Below, piece by piece: positions 9,809 to 19,046 of a DNA stretch of 64,000 nucleotides. The position numbers and the translations under genes were made by a program. The DNA is taken from the NCBI GenBank assembly GCA_036826295.1, contig DAISWO010000001.1, positions 167,030 to 231,029 of the forward strand, written 5' to 3'. Below the pieces are notes generated by a model. The model saw nothing but the letters and a program-made list of their open reading frames with translations. It made no database searches and was not told the DNA's origin. Source of the DNA: DAISWO01 sp036826295 (GTDB lineage Bacteria > Patescibacteriota > Saccharimonadia > Saccharimonadales > JAGQNJ01). Every line of letters starts with the position of its first letter. The stretch's first letter is position 1.

Positions 9809-10897
9809 ATGACAACAAAATCAACCGCAGGACAATTAGCAATTCGTATAGAACCACTACTAGATGAGGTGGTGAAGAAAAAGGCTTCCGATCTTCACTT
9901 GCAGGTCGGTCTACCGCCGATACTGAGAATTGATGGAAAATTAACTCCGGTTTCTAGTGCTGACGCTTTAACGGAGGAAGCAACAGAAAGCCTAATTTTT
10001 GCAATTCTAGATGAAGACCAAAAACAAATACTTTTGAAAGATAAAGAGTTCGACTTTAGCTTTGCGTACGGTGATTTGGGACGTTTTCGAGTTAACGCAT
10101 TCCATGAACGAGGTAATCTAGCCGCTGCTTTAAGGTTAATACCAAATGAGGTGCTAACTATTGAACAATTAGGCTTGCCACAAATAGTAAGTAAATTTGC
10201 AGATTATCCGCGTGGATTAGTACTCGTGACTGGTCCGACCGGTTCAGGAAAATCAACTACACTAGCTGCCCTTGTAGACAAAATTAACAGTGAAAGACCT
10301 GAGCATATAGTTACAATTGAGGACCCAGTAGAATTTACTCATAAATCGAAAAAATCAGTTGTCGTACAACGCGAAGTTCATTATGATACATATTCATTTT
10401 CGGCTGCGTTAAGATCAAGTCTACGGCAAGATCCTGATGTTGTATTGATTGGTGAAATGCGCGACCTGGAAACTATCGCCGCGGCTATAACCATCGCAGA
10501 GACAGGTCATTTAGTATTTGCAACTCTACACACCAACTCTGCTTCGCAGTCGATAGACCGTATGATTGACGTGTTTCCGCCGCATCAACAACCTCAGATT
10601 CGTTCTCAGTTGGCTAATATCTTAATGGCTATTTGTTCTCAACGCTTAGTGCCATCAATTGGCGGCGGAAGAATCGCGGCTGCAGAAATTCTAGTCGCTA
10701 ACCCCGCGGTTAGAAATATTATACGAGAAGGAAAAAGCCATCAGCTAGAAGCAGTGATTCAAACTGGCGCAGAGAATGGCATGCAATCTATGGATAAGAC
10801 CCTTGTTGGGTTGATCCAAAAAGGTTCTATCACTTACGATGAAGCCAGAAATGTTGCAGTAGATCTCGATGAACTCGATCGGATGATGCGGGGTTAG
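9809..10897 (+). CDS. pilT: Type IV pilus retraction ATPase PilT
   Basis: PilT depolymerises the pilus and drives twitching and DNA uptake. The 362-residue protein lacks the MshEN domain and has Walker A 'GPTGSGKSTT' near 145, Walker B 'VVLIGEMRDLET' near 213, the His box 'HLVFATLHTNSA' near 232, and the C-terminal retraction motif region 'AAEILVANPAVRNIIREGK' near 295. A strong AGGAGGGG ribosome-binding site lies just upstream. The presence of both PilB and PilT implies a dynamic, retractile pilus. Confidence 0.96.
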   Translation: MTTKSTAGQLAIRIEPLLDEVVKKKASDLHLQVGLPPILRIDGKLTPVSSADALTEEATESLIFAILDEDQKQILLKDKEFDFSFAYGDLGRFRVNAFHERGNLAAALRLIPNEVLTIEQLGLPQIVSKFADYPRGLVLVTGPTGSGKSTTLAALVDKINSERPEHIVTIEDPVEFTHKSKKSVVVQREVHYDTYSFSAALRSSLRQDPDVVLIGEMRDLETIAAAITIAETGHLVFATLHTNSASQSIDRMIDVFPPHQQPQIRSQLANILMAICSQRLVPSIGGGRIAAAEILVANPAVRNIIREGKSHQLEAVIQTGAENGMQSMDKTLVGLIQKGSITYDEARNVAVDLDELDRMMRG

Positions 10898-10923
10898 TAT
10901 GATGATTGATATCGGAGTTGCCA

Positions 10924-12138
10924 ATGCTAACGTATAGATATACGGCAAGGGAGCCAATTACTGGTAAGAAAGTGAACTCTGAGATTTCGGCAGATAGTGA
11001 ACAGGCCGCGATTAAAGCTATTCAAAAAGACGGTTTGGCGCCAATTAATGTGACTGTAAAAGATGTGAATTCGAATTACATCGGGCGTTTTAGAAACAGG
11101 ATTAAGACCAAAGATAAAGTGCTTTTTTCTCGACAACTTTCAACCTTAATTAACGCCGGACTTCCATTAGTCCAGAGCTTGCGTAATGTAGCCGGTCAAA
11201 CACAAAACAAGAATCTCCAAAATGTAATAAATATTGTCATTACTGACGTCGAATCGGGGAAGTCGTTTTCTGACGCTCTGGCTAGACATCCGGTTGTTTT
11301 TGATTCAATTTTTATAAACTTAGTCGCCGCTGGTGAAGCATCAGGTACATTAGACAAGGCTCTAGAGCGAATCGCTAACCAAAAGGAAAAAGACGCAGAG
11401 ATAATCAGTAAGGTACGTGGAGCGATGGTTTATCCAATAATCGTGCTTCTTGTTATGGTGGCGGTTGTTATATTTATGATAGTCAGCGTGCTTCCCGGCG
11501 TAGAAGAGGAGTATAGCGGTATTCCGGGCGCACAACTTCCTCTAGTTACGAAAGTCTTGCTATTCGTCGCACACTTTACTATCAAATATTGGTGGATAGA
11601 GTTGATTATAATAGGTGTGGCAATTTTTGTAACTAGTAGGTGGGCGAGATCTTTTGGCGGCAAACGTGCCATCGATCGAATGAAAATGCGTGTTTGGCCG
11701 ATTGGTAGGTTATTTATGAAGCTTTATATGGCAAGATTTACAAGGGTAGGTTCGACCTTGGTGGCCAGTGGCGTTCCGTTAATTCAGATGTTAGATATTA
11801 CCGGCAAATCAGTGAACAATATTTATATTCAAGAATCTCTACAAAAAGCCGTAGAAAAGGTAAAAGGCGGAGTCGCATTGTCCACCGCCTTGAAGGGTGA
11901 TGAAAACTTTTTGGAGCTTGTGCCTGATATGCTTCGAATCGGAGAGCAGTCTGGTTCAGTAGAACAAATGCTTTCAAAAACAGCAGACTATTACGAAAGA
12001 GAAGTAGATAACGAGATTAAAGCCATTTCTACGACAATAGAGCCGGTGCTGATGATTGTTATGGGTATTGTGGCTATCACTATAGTTACGGCAATACTAT
12101 TACCGGTGTACAGTTTGGTTGGTAAGGACTTGTTGTAG
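10924..12138 (+). CDS. pilC: Type IV pilus platform protein PilC
   Basis: PilC is the polytopic inner-membrane platform (GspF family) on which PilB and PilT act. The protein has about 404 residues: an N-terminal cytoplasmic domain starting 'MLTYRYTAREPITGKK', two GspF domains with 'KVLFSRQLSTLINAGLPL' near 60 and 'RFTRVGSTLVASGVPL' near 270, and three transmembrane segments (about 165-190, 215-240, 375-400). I chose the ATG at 10924 over an in-frame TTG at 10906 because GGAG lies 6 nt before it and the family normally starts at this position. Confidence 0.94.
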   Translation: MLTYRYTAREPITGKKVNSEISADSEQAAIKAIQKDGLAPINVTVKDVNSNYIGRFRNRIKTKDKVLFSRQLSTLINAGLPLVQSLRNVAGQTQNKNLQNVINIVITDVESGKSFSDALARHPVVFDSIFINLVAAGEASGTLDKALERIANQKEKDAEIISKVRGAMVYPIIVLLVMVAVVIFMIVSVLPGVEEEYSGIPGAQLPLVTKVLLFVAHFTIKYWWIELIIIGVAIFVTSRWARSFGGKRAIDRMKMRVWPIGRLFMKLYMARFTRVGSTLVASGVPLIQMLDITGKSVNNIYIQESLQKAVEKVKGGVALSTALKGDENFLELVPDMLRIGEQSGSVEQMLSKTADYYEREVDNEIKAISTTIEPVLMIVMGIVAITIVTAILLPVYSLVGKDLL

Positions 12139-12223
12139 GGGGAGATTTTTGTTGCATTTTATTAATTGAAACAGTAGTATATTAAACATAAGCATAAAAT
12201 AACTATCAAAAAGGGGAATGAAA

Positions 12224-12715
12224 ATGGGCATCAAAGATATAAAGAGAAAAAGACAAGAAGGCTTCACTATAATCGAAGTAATGATAGTGCTTGTTATTGC
12301 TGCAGTTATATTGTTGATGGTGTTCTTGGCTGTTCCAGCCTTACAGAGGAATTCGCGAAATACGCAACGCAAAAATGATGCGGCGAACTTGATGGCAGCA
12401 GTAAATGAGTACGCCACTAATCACAATGGCCAACTTCCAACTTCACAGTCAGTCTTTGATAGTGAAGTTTTGCCTAACGTTAAATTAGGTTTTTATGATG
12501 ATGATCCAACGGCTGATGAGGTAATATTTTCTACTACAGCTGGTCCTGGCGGAGAAGTCGATGATGACGATGGCGCCCTGTACATAGTTACAAATGCAAA
12601 ATGTAGTAGCAGTGTTGCGATAACGGGCACTGGCGCAACATCTAGACAGTTTGTCGCGGGGTATAACGTTGAAACTGGCGCCGGCTTAGATCAATCGCAG
12701 TGTCAAGACGGCTAG
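12224..12715 (+). CDS. Major type IV pilin-like protein
   Basis: This is a class III signal peptide protein: a basic leader ending in Gly, then 'FTIIEVMIVLVIAAVIL' with Glu at mature position 5, as required for PilD processing and assembly. The 163-residue protein has an alpha-1 helix of about 50 residues and a C-terminal globular domain with three acidic clusters and two Cys (about 128 and 160) that could close a D-loop. The ATG at 12224 is preferred because AAGGGG lies 7 nt upstream; an ATG at 12218 is too close. It is separated from pilC by about 85 bp and followed by a terminator, so it can be expressed at high level, as expected for the main subunit. Confidence 0.88.
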   Translation: MGIKDIKRKRQEGFTIIEVMIVLVIAAVILLMVFLAVPALQRNSRNTQRKNDAANLMAAVNEYATNHNGQLPTSQSVFDSEVLPNVKLGFYDDDPTADEVIFSTTAGPGGEVDDDDGALYIVTNAKCSSSVAITGTGATSRQFVAGYNVETGAGLDQSQCQDG

Positions 12716-12736
12716 TTGCATAAATAGTATTTTAGG

Positions 12737-12772
12737 GAAACCCTTCGTTAAAATGGCGTAGGGTTTCTTTTT
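12737..12772 (+). terminator. Rho-independent terminator after the pilin gene
   Basis: The inverted repeat GAAACCCT (12737-12744) / AGGGTTTC (12760-12767) is followed by a T-rich tract. It separates the pilin from the prepilin peptidase gene. Confidence 0.85.
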
Positions 12773-12802
12773 ATTTAATAGGCAAGTAGTATAAGCATAA
12801 TA

Positions 12803-13618
12803 ATGATCTATTTTATATTAGGGTTACTTGGTCTATGTTTCGGTAGTTTTACCAATGCCGTTGTTTGGCGTATCCACGAGCAAGATACCAAGAAGACTAA
12901 AGACAAAAAACTCTCAATCTTAACAGGTAGATCGATGTGCACATCGTGTAAACACGAATTACATGTGCATGATTTGATCCCTGTTTTTAGCTGGCTGTCA
13001 CTACGCGGTAGGTGTAGATACTGTAAGAAAAATATCTCATGGCAATATCCAGCAGTAGAACTACTGACCTCTTTAATTTTTATAGGTTCTTATGTATTTT
13101 GGCCTATTAGTTTCGATAGCATTGGAATATTTCAGTTCTGTCTCTGGCTGGTCTTTGTTATCGGTTTTATGGTATTGGCTGTTTATGATCTGAAGTGGAT
13201 GATCCTACCAAATAGAGTGGTTTATCCGATGATAATGCTCGGCGTAGTATATGTTCTTGGCAGTAGTCTTATCTTAAAGTCCACAGTACCTTTATCGCAA
13301 GCATTTTCCGGAGTCTTAATCGCAAGCGGGCTTTTTTACATCTTATTCCAGATATCTCGCGGAAAATGGATTGGCGGGGGAGACGTCAAGCTTGGGATCG
13401 CGATAGGTCTAATTATTGGTGGAGCCGCTCAAGCACTGCTAGTTTTATTTATCGGCTCACTACTCGGGAGTTTAGTGTCCATTCCGATACTAATATCCGG
13501 CGGAGGACGAAAAAAGAAAATCCCATTCGGTCCATTTTTGATACTTGCAACTATAATCGTGTATATCTTCGGCAACAGTATTTCCGACTGGTATCTGAAC
13601 ACCTTCCTATTAGTTTGA
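12803..13618 (+). CDS. pilD: Prepilin peptidase / N-methyltransferase (A24 family)
   Basis: PilD is the membrane aspartyl protease that cleaves the Gly|Phe bond of prepilins and methylates the new N-terminus. The 271-residue polytopic protein has the N-terminal FG-x-F motif 'CFGSFTNAVVWRI', a tetracysteine zinc site (CTSC at about 46-49 and CRYC at about 71-74) and the two catalytic Asp motifs, 'AVYDLKWMILPN' near 137 and 'GGGDVKLG' near 193. It has seven to eight hydrophobic segments. It lies between the major and minor pilins, all of which are its predicted substrates. Confidence 0.96.
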   Translation: MIYFILGLLGLCFGSFTNAVVWRIHEQDTKKTKDKKLSILTGRSMCTSCKHELHVHDLIPVFSWLSLRGRCRYCKKNISWQYPAVELLTSLIFIGSYVFWPISFDSIGIFQFCLWLVFVIGFMVLAVYDLKWMILPNRVVYPMIMLGVVYVLGSSLILKSTVPLSQAFSGVLIASGLFYILFQISRGKWIGGGDVKLGIAIGLIIGGAAQALLVLFIGSLLGSLVSIPILISGGGRKKKIPFGPFLILATIIVYIFGNSISDWYLNTFLLV

Positions 13619-13662
13619 GATAACGATCATACAACATAGAGCTTATGGTATACTAATTAGTA

Positions 13663-14496
13663 ATGATTATAGGGGTGAATGAACAAAATTCAGCCACTGA
13701 TAAAAGTAGTGGGTATACAGTTGTAGAGACAATGCTATTCTTGGTGATATCTGGGGTGATTTTAGCCACGTCTTTACTTTTCTTCAAAGGTAGGCAAGAG
13801 CGCATCCAGTTTACTCAGGGAACAAGAGAGATAGAAGCGCAACTGAAGACCACGATGAATGAAGTCACTTCTGGCTATTACCCGAATAAAGGAGATTTTA
13901 GTTGCAGTGAAGGATCTGAAGGTCCAGTATTGAATTTTAGCGGTTCAAACGAACTTGGGACTAATGAGAACTGTATATTTATCGGGAAGATGCTAAAATT
14001 CGCTAGTAATGGATATGACGCGTATTCTGTTCTCGGCCTTCGACGAAATAACACGACTATCGCAAATTCTTTAGAAGCATCAAAACCAGTAGTGTCAGAG
14101 AACATTAAAGAGTCTTTTAAATTCCCTTGGGGGATTACTGTGACTAAAGTTGTTAGCTTTAAAGGTGCAACCAATGCAGAAAAGAGTTCTGTAGGCGTCC
14201 TAACCTCTATTGGAACATTTTCAGATGACGATGGTGATGGAACATTTGATATTGCCGCTGGCTCCCAGACGGCTAATTTGTTACCAATTGGGTTGGGACT
14301 TGATGATTCTTTCGAGACATTTTCTGACAACGTTAATGATATGACGGATGCCGACAGCCGACCTAATAAAGTATATATTTGTCTGGAATCAGGTGGTGGC
14401 GACCGAAAGGCCACTATAATCTTGGGTGGAAACGACAAACAGCTAAATACAGAGCTTGTGATTGATTCAAATTTCCCGGAGTGTGAAGATGCGTAG
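13663..14496 (+). CDS. Minor pilin-like protein 1
   Basis: Prepilin-type N-terminus: the leader ends in Gly and is followed by 'YTVVETMLFLVISGVIL' with Glu at mature position 5. The protein has 277 residues with a large C-terminal domain. It is the first gene of a four-gene minor-pilin run. The extended -10 TG-G-TATACT (hexamer 13649-13654) ends 8 nt before the ATG, so the message is predicted to be leaderless. The gene overlaps the next by 8 nt. It is probably part of the pilus-initiating tip complex (GspH-K / FimU-PilVWX equivalent); subunit identity cannot be fixed from sequence. Confidence 0.82.
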   Translation: MIIGVNEQNSATDKSSGYTVVETMLFLVISGVILATSLLFFKGRQERIQFTQGTREIEAQLKTTMNEVTSGYYPNKGDFSCSEGSEGPVLNFSGSNELGTNENCIFIGKMLKFASNGYDAYSVLGLRRNNTTIANSLEASKPVVSENIKESFKFPWGITVTKVVSFKGATNAEKSSVGVLTSIGTFSDDDGDGTFDIAAGSQTANLLPIGLGLDDSFETFSDNVNDMTDADSRPNKVYICLESGGGDRKATIILGGNDKQLNTELVIDSNFPECEDA

Positions 14497-14956
14497 ATTA
14501 TCCATCGGTCAATCAGGTGATACGATTGTAGAGGTGTTGATAGCGGTTACGGTTATAGGTTTATCAATTGGTTTGGCATATGGAGTGGCTAATCGTAGTT
14601 TAAAGACGGCTAGACAGTCTCAGGAGCGTACGGAGGCCGTGAAACTTGCTGAAGGGCAGACCGAACAACTGAAGGCCATGTCATACAGAGATGCTGCGAG
14701 CGACGAAGGCATCTTTAATACCGGCCAAACGTATTGTCTAATAAATGGTGAAAAGAAAACTTCTTCGGGGTTAACTATCGGCTCGCTAGATGATGATGAT
14801 TTGTCGAATTATAATGCAGATTGCACAGAAGGTCTTTATCATATTGCAGTTGTGCCCGCCAGCGATAATAATTTCGACATATATGTTAGGTGGTTTGGTA
14901 TTGGTCAGCTCGAGAAAGAACAAGTTAAAATATCTTATAGGTTGTACAGCGAATGA
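14489..14956 (+). CDS. Minor pilin-like protein 2 (PilV/GspI-like)
   Basis: The 155-residue prepilin has the start 'MRRLSIGQSG' followed by 'DTIVEVLIAVTVIGLSI'. Glu5 is kept but mature residue 1 is Asp instead of Phe/Met, which is unusual. I chose the ATG at 14489 over an upstream in-frame start because CGGAG lies 6 nt before it and the leader is then of normal length. Short prepilins of this type with 'EVLIAVTVI' resemble PilV/GspI. It overlaps both neighbours (8 nt and 4 nt), so translation is coupled. Confidence 0.82.
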   Translation: MRRLSIGQSGDTIVEVLIAVTVIGLSIGLAYGVANRSLKTARQSQERTEAVKLAEGQTEQLKAMSYRDAASDEGIFNTGQTYCLINGEKKTSSGLTIGSLDDDDLSNYNADCTEGLYHIAVVPASDNNFDIYVRWFGIGQLEKEQVKISYRLYSE

Positions 14957-15594
14957 TATATCGAGACAAAAATGGTTTTACATTAGTGGAATTAATGATA
15001 GCGGTTACGGTGTTCTCTGTATTATTAATACTATCGGCCGCTTCATTAACACAAATTAGCCGATTGTATTACAAGGCAGTAATTGTTACAAAAACTCAAA
15101 ATGTTAATAGAAACATAATGGATAACATTGCCCAGGCCTTTCAGTTTAGTTCTGGCAATGTAGCTACTGGTGGCCCTAGTAGTAACGGCTTAAAGAGTAT
15201 CTGTGTCGGCAATATTAGGTACACCTACGTACTTAATAAACAGATCAACTCAGTGAATAAACACGGTCTTTGGAGGGATAAAATTGCATCAAGCGGTTCT
15301 TGTACACCATTAAACTTTTACGATGATTCTGAACTCGAAAATTCAATTTCTTCCGCAGAAGGTGTTGAATTACTAGAACCAGGAATTAGACTCAAAGCTA
15401 TTTCTGTCACCCCTAGTGCTGTTACTGAAATAAAAAATGTTGATGTCGCGGTGATATATGGTGACGATGATTTGATAGATTTCAGTGATAGCGCAAATAC
15501 TCAACCGGTGGGCTGTAAAGGGGGTGTAACGGGTTCACAGTGGTGTGCGTTGTCGCGACTTTACACTCAAGTTTTTTCAAGAGTTAAAAGCTAG
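14953..15594 (+). CDS. Minor pilin-like protein 3 (PilW/GspJ-like)
   Basis: The 213-residue prepilin has a very short leader, 'MIYRDKNG', then 'FTLVELMIAVTVFSVLLIL' with Phe1 and Glu5. The long alpha-1 helix continues through 'RLYYKAVIVTKTQNVNRN'. Size and position fit PilW/GspJ. The start overlaps the previous stop by 4 nt. Confidence 0.84.
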   Translation: MIYRDKNGFTLVELMIAVTVFSVLLILSAASLTQISRLYYKAVIVTKTQNVNRNIMDNIAQAFQFSSGNVATGGPSSNGLKSICVGNIRYTYVLNKQINSVNKHGLWRDKIASSGSCTPLNFYDDSELENSISSAEGVELLEPGIRLKAISVTPSAVTEIKNVDVAVIYGDDDLIDFSDSANTQPVGCKGGVTGSQWCALSRLYTQVFSRVKS

Positions 15595-15612
15595 TGTACA
15601 ATAGATATTAAT

Positions 15613-16665
15613 ATGAAAAGCATAAGGATTAAACTCAACCAGCGTGGCGTAGCATCGATAATAGTTGCTGGTGTATTTGTAGTGATAATATCCTTGATAG
15701 TTACAAGTTTTGCACTACTCATGAGAAGAGAACAAAGGCAGTCGCTGGATAAGCAACTTAGTACTCAGGCATATTACGCGGCAGAATCTGGTGTCAACGC
15801 AGCGGTGAAGGCTCTTGATAATAACGCGAGTTTATCAAATGAGGACTGCAATGCTACGAACGAAATTTTGCCTGGTTCAAATGACCTAGGAGACAGCTTA
15901 GAATATACATGTGTCTTGGTGGATAACGACCCTGGGGAGCTCATATATTCACCAGTTTCAACTGAAAAATCTACAATTTTGAAACTTAATGCGCCAGGGG
16001 CCGATACTATAAATATTAGCTGGCAAGATTCGGCTAATAAAGAAAATTATGTAACTGCGTCAGATGGCCACCCGTTATCTAACAATAGTTCTATTGGTCC
16101 TTTACGAGATGAAGTGTGGCAATCAGGCGTTTTGCGCGTATCTCTAATGCCTATAACTCAACCGATTACTAGGGAAAAATTAATCAATGAGACGCAGACC
16201 CTATTCTTGTACCCTAATTTGAATACATCCGCCGGCAGAATTGGTGCTCATCAATTCTCTGCATCTAAAGCTGGGCAAGGTGTTTTTGTGGATGGCGAGT
16301 GTAGTCCTGCGAATGGCGGGACTAATCCCGATATGCCTTATGACTGCAACATGAAGATTACTAATTTACCGGGGGTGGACTCGTATTATATCAGGCTAAA
16401 ATCGATTTTGAGTACACATTCTGTTCAGATTACTGCTAATGGTGATGGCAATCAGATTCAGTTACCTGGTACGCAAGCCGTTATTGATGCTACCGGTAAA
16501 GCTAACGATGTGCTTCGTCGAATTCAAGTGCGCGTGCCTCTAAATGCGGATTATAGCTATCCAGAATTTGGCCTAGAAACAACTAATGCTATCTGTAAAG
16601 ACCTAGAGCTATACGTACATATCCCAGATCATTTATTTAATATGGACAAAGATAACTGCTCGTAA
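15613..16665 (+). CDS. Minor pilin-like protein 4 (PilX/GspK-like, no Glu5)
   Basis: The 350-residue protein has a basic N-terminus ending in 'NQRG' and then a hydrophobic helix 'VASIIVAGVFVVIISLIV'. Position 5 is Ile, not Glu. Loss of Glu5 is a known feature of GspK/PilX-type subunits that cap the pilus tip. The segment 'AYYAAESGVNAAVKAL' is the typical PilX/GspK continuation of the helix. It is the last and largest minor pilin of the run. It converges on the recombinase gene with a 1-bp gap. Confidence 0.82.
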   Translation: MKSIRIKLNQRGVASIIVAGVFVVIISLIVTSFALLMRREQRQSLDKQLSTQAYYAAESGVNAAVKALDNNASLSNEDCNATNEILPGSNDLGDSLEYTCVLVDNDPGELIYSPVSTEKSTILKLNAPGADTINISWQDSANKENYVTASDGHPLSNNSSIGPLRDEVWQSGVLRVSLMPITQPITREKLINETQTLFLYPNLNTSAGRIGAHQFSASKAGQGVFVDGECSPANGGTNPDMPYDCNMKITNLPGVDSYYIRLKSILSTHSVQITANGDGNQIQLPGTQAVIDATGKANDVLRRIQVRVPLNADYSYPEFGLETTNAICKDLELYVHIPDHLFNMDKDNCS

Positions 16666-16666
16666 T

Positions 16667-17581
16667 TTAATTAGGATCTTTGTGGAATTTATCATGAATC
16701 TTTTTAAGGTGTGGGTCTGTTACATGAGTATATATCTGCGTAGTAGCCACATTACTATGGCCAAGCATTGCTTGAACGCTTCGTAAATCTGCGCCATTCA
16801 TTAGTAAATCAGTTGCAAAAGAATGTCTCAGTGTATGAGGTGACACGTGTTTAGTGATTCCAGCAGATTTAGCATATTTTTCAACCATTCTTTGTACGCT
16901 TCTCGCTGACAATCTCTTGTAATCTCCACTCAAATTTGCAGAATTTTTACCGCTGTTGTTGATGAAAAGCGGTGTCAATGTGTCAGCTCTTTTACTTAGA
17001 TATTTTTCTATCCATTCTACGGCGTTAGTACTAATAAAAATTGGTCGATCTTTCTGGCCCTTACCGCGCACCATGAATTCACGACGTTTCAGGTTAATGT
17101 CATCGCGATTTAGCTTTACTAGCTCAGATACCCTAAGTCCACTAGAAAACAACAGCTCTAAGATGGCTCGATCACGCAACCCTGCAATATTTTCAGTTTT
17201 GGGCGCAGAAAATAACCGCGTAAGTTCGTCTTGGTTTAGAAATGTTACTTGGGGGCGTTTTGTTCTGGCTAGCTCGATCTTATCGGCTGGTAGAGTCTTA
17301 ATGTCTCTTTTCGCGCAAAATTTTAAAAACGATCGTAACGCTATAAGGTGATAGTTTTGAGTAGTTTTTTGAAGTTCATCGGACGTATTTGTACCCAGTC
17401 GGTTTAACCATAGTCGCCATTTTTGTACGAATTCGGGGGTTATGTCGCTAACTTTGATATCTCCGCCAAAATCTTCTAATCGCGTAAGGTAATGGTCGTA
17501 ATTCTCTATAGTTTTTTGTGAACGGTTTTGTTCAATCTCTAGGTATTCTAAAAAGTCGGTTTTAGCTTTAGCAAATTGCAT
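16667..17581 (-). CDS. xerC: Tyrosine recombinase of the XerC/XerD type
   Basis: The 304-residue protein has an N-terminal SAM-like core-binding domain (about 1-95) and a C-terminal catalytic domain. Catalytic residues are visible: Arg in 'LFSSGLRVSELVKL' near 148, Lys in 'MVRGKGQKDRP' near 173, HTLRH near 248-252, His in 'MLGHSN' near 273, and the nucleophile Tyr in 'TTQIYTHV' near 283. The size and lack of extra domains fit a housekeeping Xer protein resolving chromosome dimers, although a mobile-element integrase cannot be excluded. A TATGAT box ends about 6 nt before the ATG, again suggesting little or no leader. Confidence 0.88.
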   Translation of the reverse strand: MQFAKAKTDFLEYLEIEQNRSQKTIENYDHYLTRLEDFGGDIKVSDITPEFVQKWRLWLNRLGTNTSDELQKTTQNYHLIALRSFLKFCAKRDIKTLPADKIELARTKRPQVTFLNQDELTRLFSAPKTENIAGLRDRAILELLFSSGLRVSELVKLNRDDINLKRREFMVRGKGQKDRPIFISTNAVEWIEKYLSKRADTLTPLFINNSGKNSANLSGDYKRLSARSVQRMVEKYAKSAGITKHVSPHTLRHSFATDLLMNGADLRSVQAMLGHSNVATTQIYTHVTDPHLKKIHDKFHKDPN

Positions 17582-17673
17582 ATATTTATCATACGCTAGT
17601 TGCTGTTCAAATCGTGCTCTAATCTGTTACAATTAGCTCTAACAGTTAAATAATATATAATAAGGAGTAGATT

Positions 17674-18183
17674 TTGGAACGAACATTAATTATTTTAAAA
17701 CCTGATGCCGTAAAACGAGGAATAGTTGGAGAAATCTTAAGCCGATTCGAAAAAGCCGGTCTAAAGATAGTCGGTACTAAAATGCTTGCACCAGATGAAC
17801 AACACTTCCATCATCATTACGAAACTATCGGAAAGATGGTAACTCGTAGAGGCCAAGAAGCATTTGATGTAACGCTTCAGATGATGCAGGAAGGTCCAGT
17901 GATAGCGTTTGTTCTTGAAGGCATTAAAGCCGTCCCACTTGTCAGAAAGATGGTGGGGGACACAGAACCAGAGAAGGCTTTACCGGGCACAATAAGGGGT
18001 GATTATGCGCATATGGGGTTCGAGTATAGCAACAAAGAGAAGATTGGTGTCCCTAACCTTATTCACGCCTCTGGCGATTCAGAAGAAGCTAAAGATGAGA
18101 TTGCTCATTGGTTTGCCGAGTCAGAATTATTTGAGTATGAAACAGTCCACGAAGTCTACACTCAGGCAAAAGCTAGAAAATAA
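17674..18183 (+). CDS. ndk: Nucleoside diphosphate kinase
   Basis: Ndk transfers the gamma-phosphate between NTPs and NDPs through a phosphohistidine. The 169-residue sequence starts 'MERTLIILKPDAVKRG', carries 'DGIRGDYAHMG'-like substrate residues ('GTIRGDYAHMG' near 105-115) and the active-site His in 'NLIHASGDSEEAKDEI' near 130. The start codon is TTG, supported by AAGGAG 7-8 nt upstream and by the conserved N-terminus beginning exactly there. The C-terminus is about 20 residues longer than the E. coli enzyme. Confidence 0.95.
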   Translation: MERTLIILKPDAVKRGIVGEILSRFEKAGLKIVGTKMLAPDEQHFHHHYETIGKMVTRRGQEAFDVTLQMMQEGPVIAFVLEGIKAVPLVRKMVGDTEPEKALPGTIRGDYAHMGFEYSNKEKIGVPNLIHASGDSEEAKDEIAHWFAESELFEYETVHEVYTQAKARK

Positions 18184-18220
18184 CACTTCATAAGCTAGTT
18201 GTGCGGAAAAGGTCGATTAT

Positions 18221-18532
18221 TTAATCTGTTCTAGATGAATAGTCTTGACCCCACTCTAAAAGTCGATCTCGCACAGGTTCTAGTTTGCCTCTGATTGATT
18301 CTGGGAAATATATACATTCACCTTGTTCGATCGCTAAGTCGCATATTAGCTGAGCTCTCCACCATAAAAATTTTCCATCATTTACTTCTGCTAACAGAGG
18401 CGTGAGAGCAGTCTCGCCGAGACCCAAGATCTGCGGGTATTGTTCCGCCCTCTCAAAGCCTCCAGACCAACAACGCGTTTCTTCATCAAGCTGCGCCGAT
18501 AATTCGTGAACTAAGTCGTCAGAACTTTCCAT
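18221..18532 (-). CDS. Small acidic hypothetical protein
   Basis: The 103-residue soluble protein is acidic and tryptophan-rich (WWRAQLICDLAIEQGECIYFP). It has no signal peptide or membrane segment. AGGA lies 5 nt before the ATG. I do not recognise the family. The helical pattern with 'ILGLGETALTPLLAEV' resembles a HEAT-like helical hairpin, but this is only an impression. Confidence 0.65.
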   Translation of the reverse strand: MESSDDLVHELSAQLDEETRCWSGGFERAEQYPQILGLGETALTPLLAEVNDGKFLWWRAQLICDLAIEQGECIYFPESIRGKLEPVRDRLLEWGQDYSSRTD

Positions 18533-18596
18533 TTATTCCTCGCCATAAGAATATATTATTGCTTTTTTGGGTTAATAATTTTGTATAATTCAAATT

Positions 18597-18980
18597 TTAG
18601 TTAGAATCACACAAGCTTGGTTCGCCTGCAAGCATTAGTTCGTCAGGACAAAGACCCTGAGTTTGTTGCTCGTTGACGCCCGGAACATAGTTTTTGCCAG
18701 TTGTTAAGCCGAAAAACCACACTGAATACCCAATAACGACAGAGGTGAAGACTGCGATGAGTACATATTTATGAAGTCTGTCTTTAGAATATAGCCAGAC
18801 GTATATCCCGAGTACGAGTGCAATTATTGCAGCGTAATTTGCTGGCGAACCGAGCAAACCGTATGGAATGTCTATAACCAAACGAATTGTCCCATATATG
18901 AAATACAACGTCGCTAGTATGGAACCTGCCAATGCTAGGTTGTGCATATTATTATTTTTTGCGATTTGTTTTTTAGGCAT
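18597..18980 (-). CDS. Small integral membrane protein, hypothetical
   Basis: The 127-residue protein has three or four hydrophobic helices (about 12-32, 42-60, 68-92). A short Cys-containing C-terminal tail ends 'LCPDELMLAGEPSLCDSN', in which two Cys could pair outside the membrane. AGGAG is placed 7 nt before the ATG. No family is recognised. Confidence 0.68.
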   Translation of the reverse strand: MPKKQIAKNNNMHNLALAGSILATLYFIYGTIRLVIDIPYGLLGSPANYAAIIALVLGIYVWLYSKDRLHKYVLIAVFTSVVIGYSVWFFGLTTGKNYVPGVNEQQTQGLCPDELMLAGEPSLCDSN

Positions 18981-19046
18981 AATGCCGCTCCTTTTTAATT
19001 ATAAGCATAACTATAAACCTTTTAATTATATGTATCTACTTTTTAA

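Noticed and set aside
16667..17581. Tyrosine recombinase as integrase of a mobile island
   Set aside because: It has the size and organisation of housekeeping Xer proteins and sits between pilus genes and ndk with no cargo or att site next to it. The tRNA repeats at 19 kb are not adjacent.
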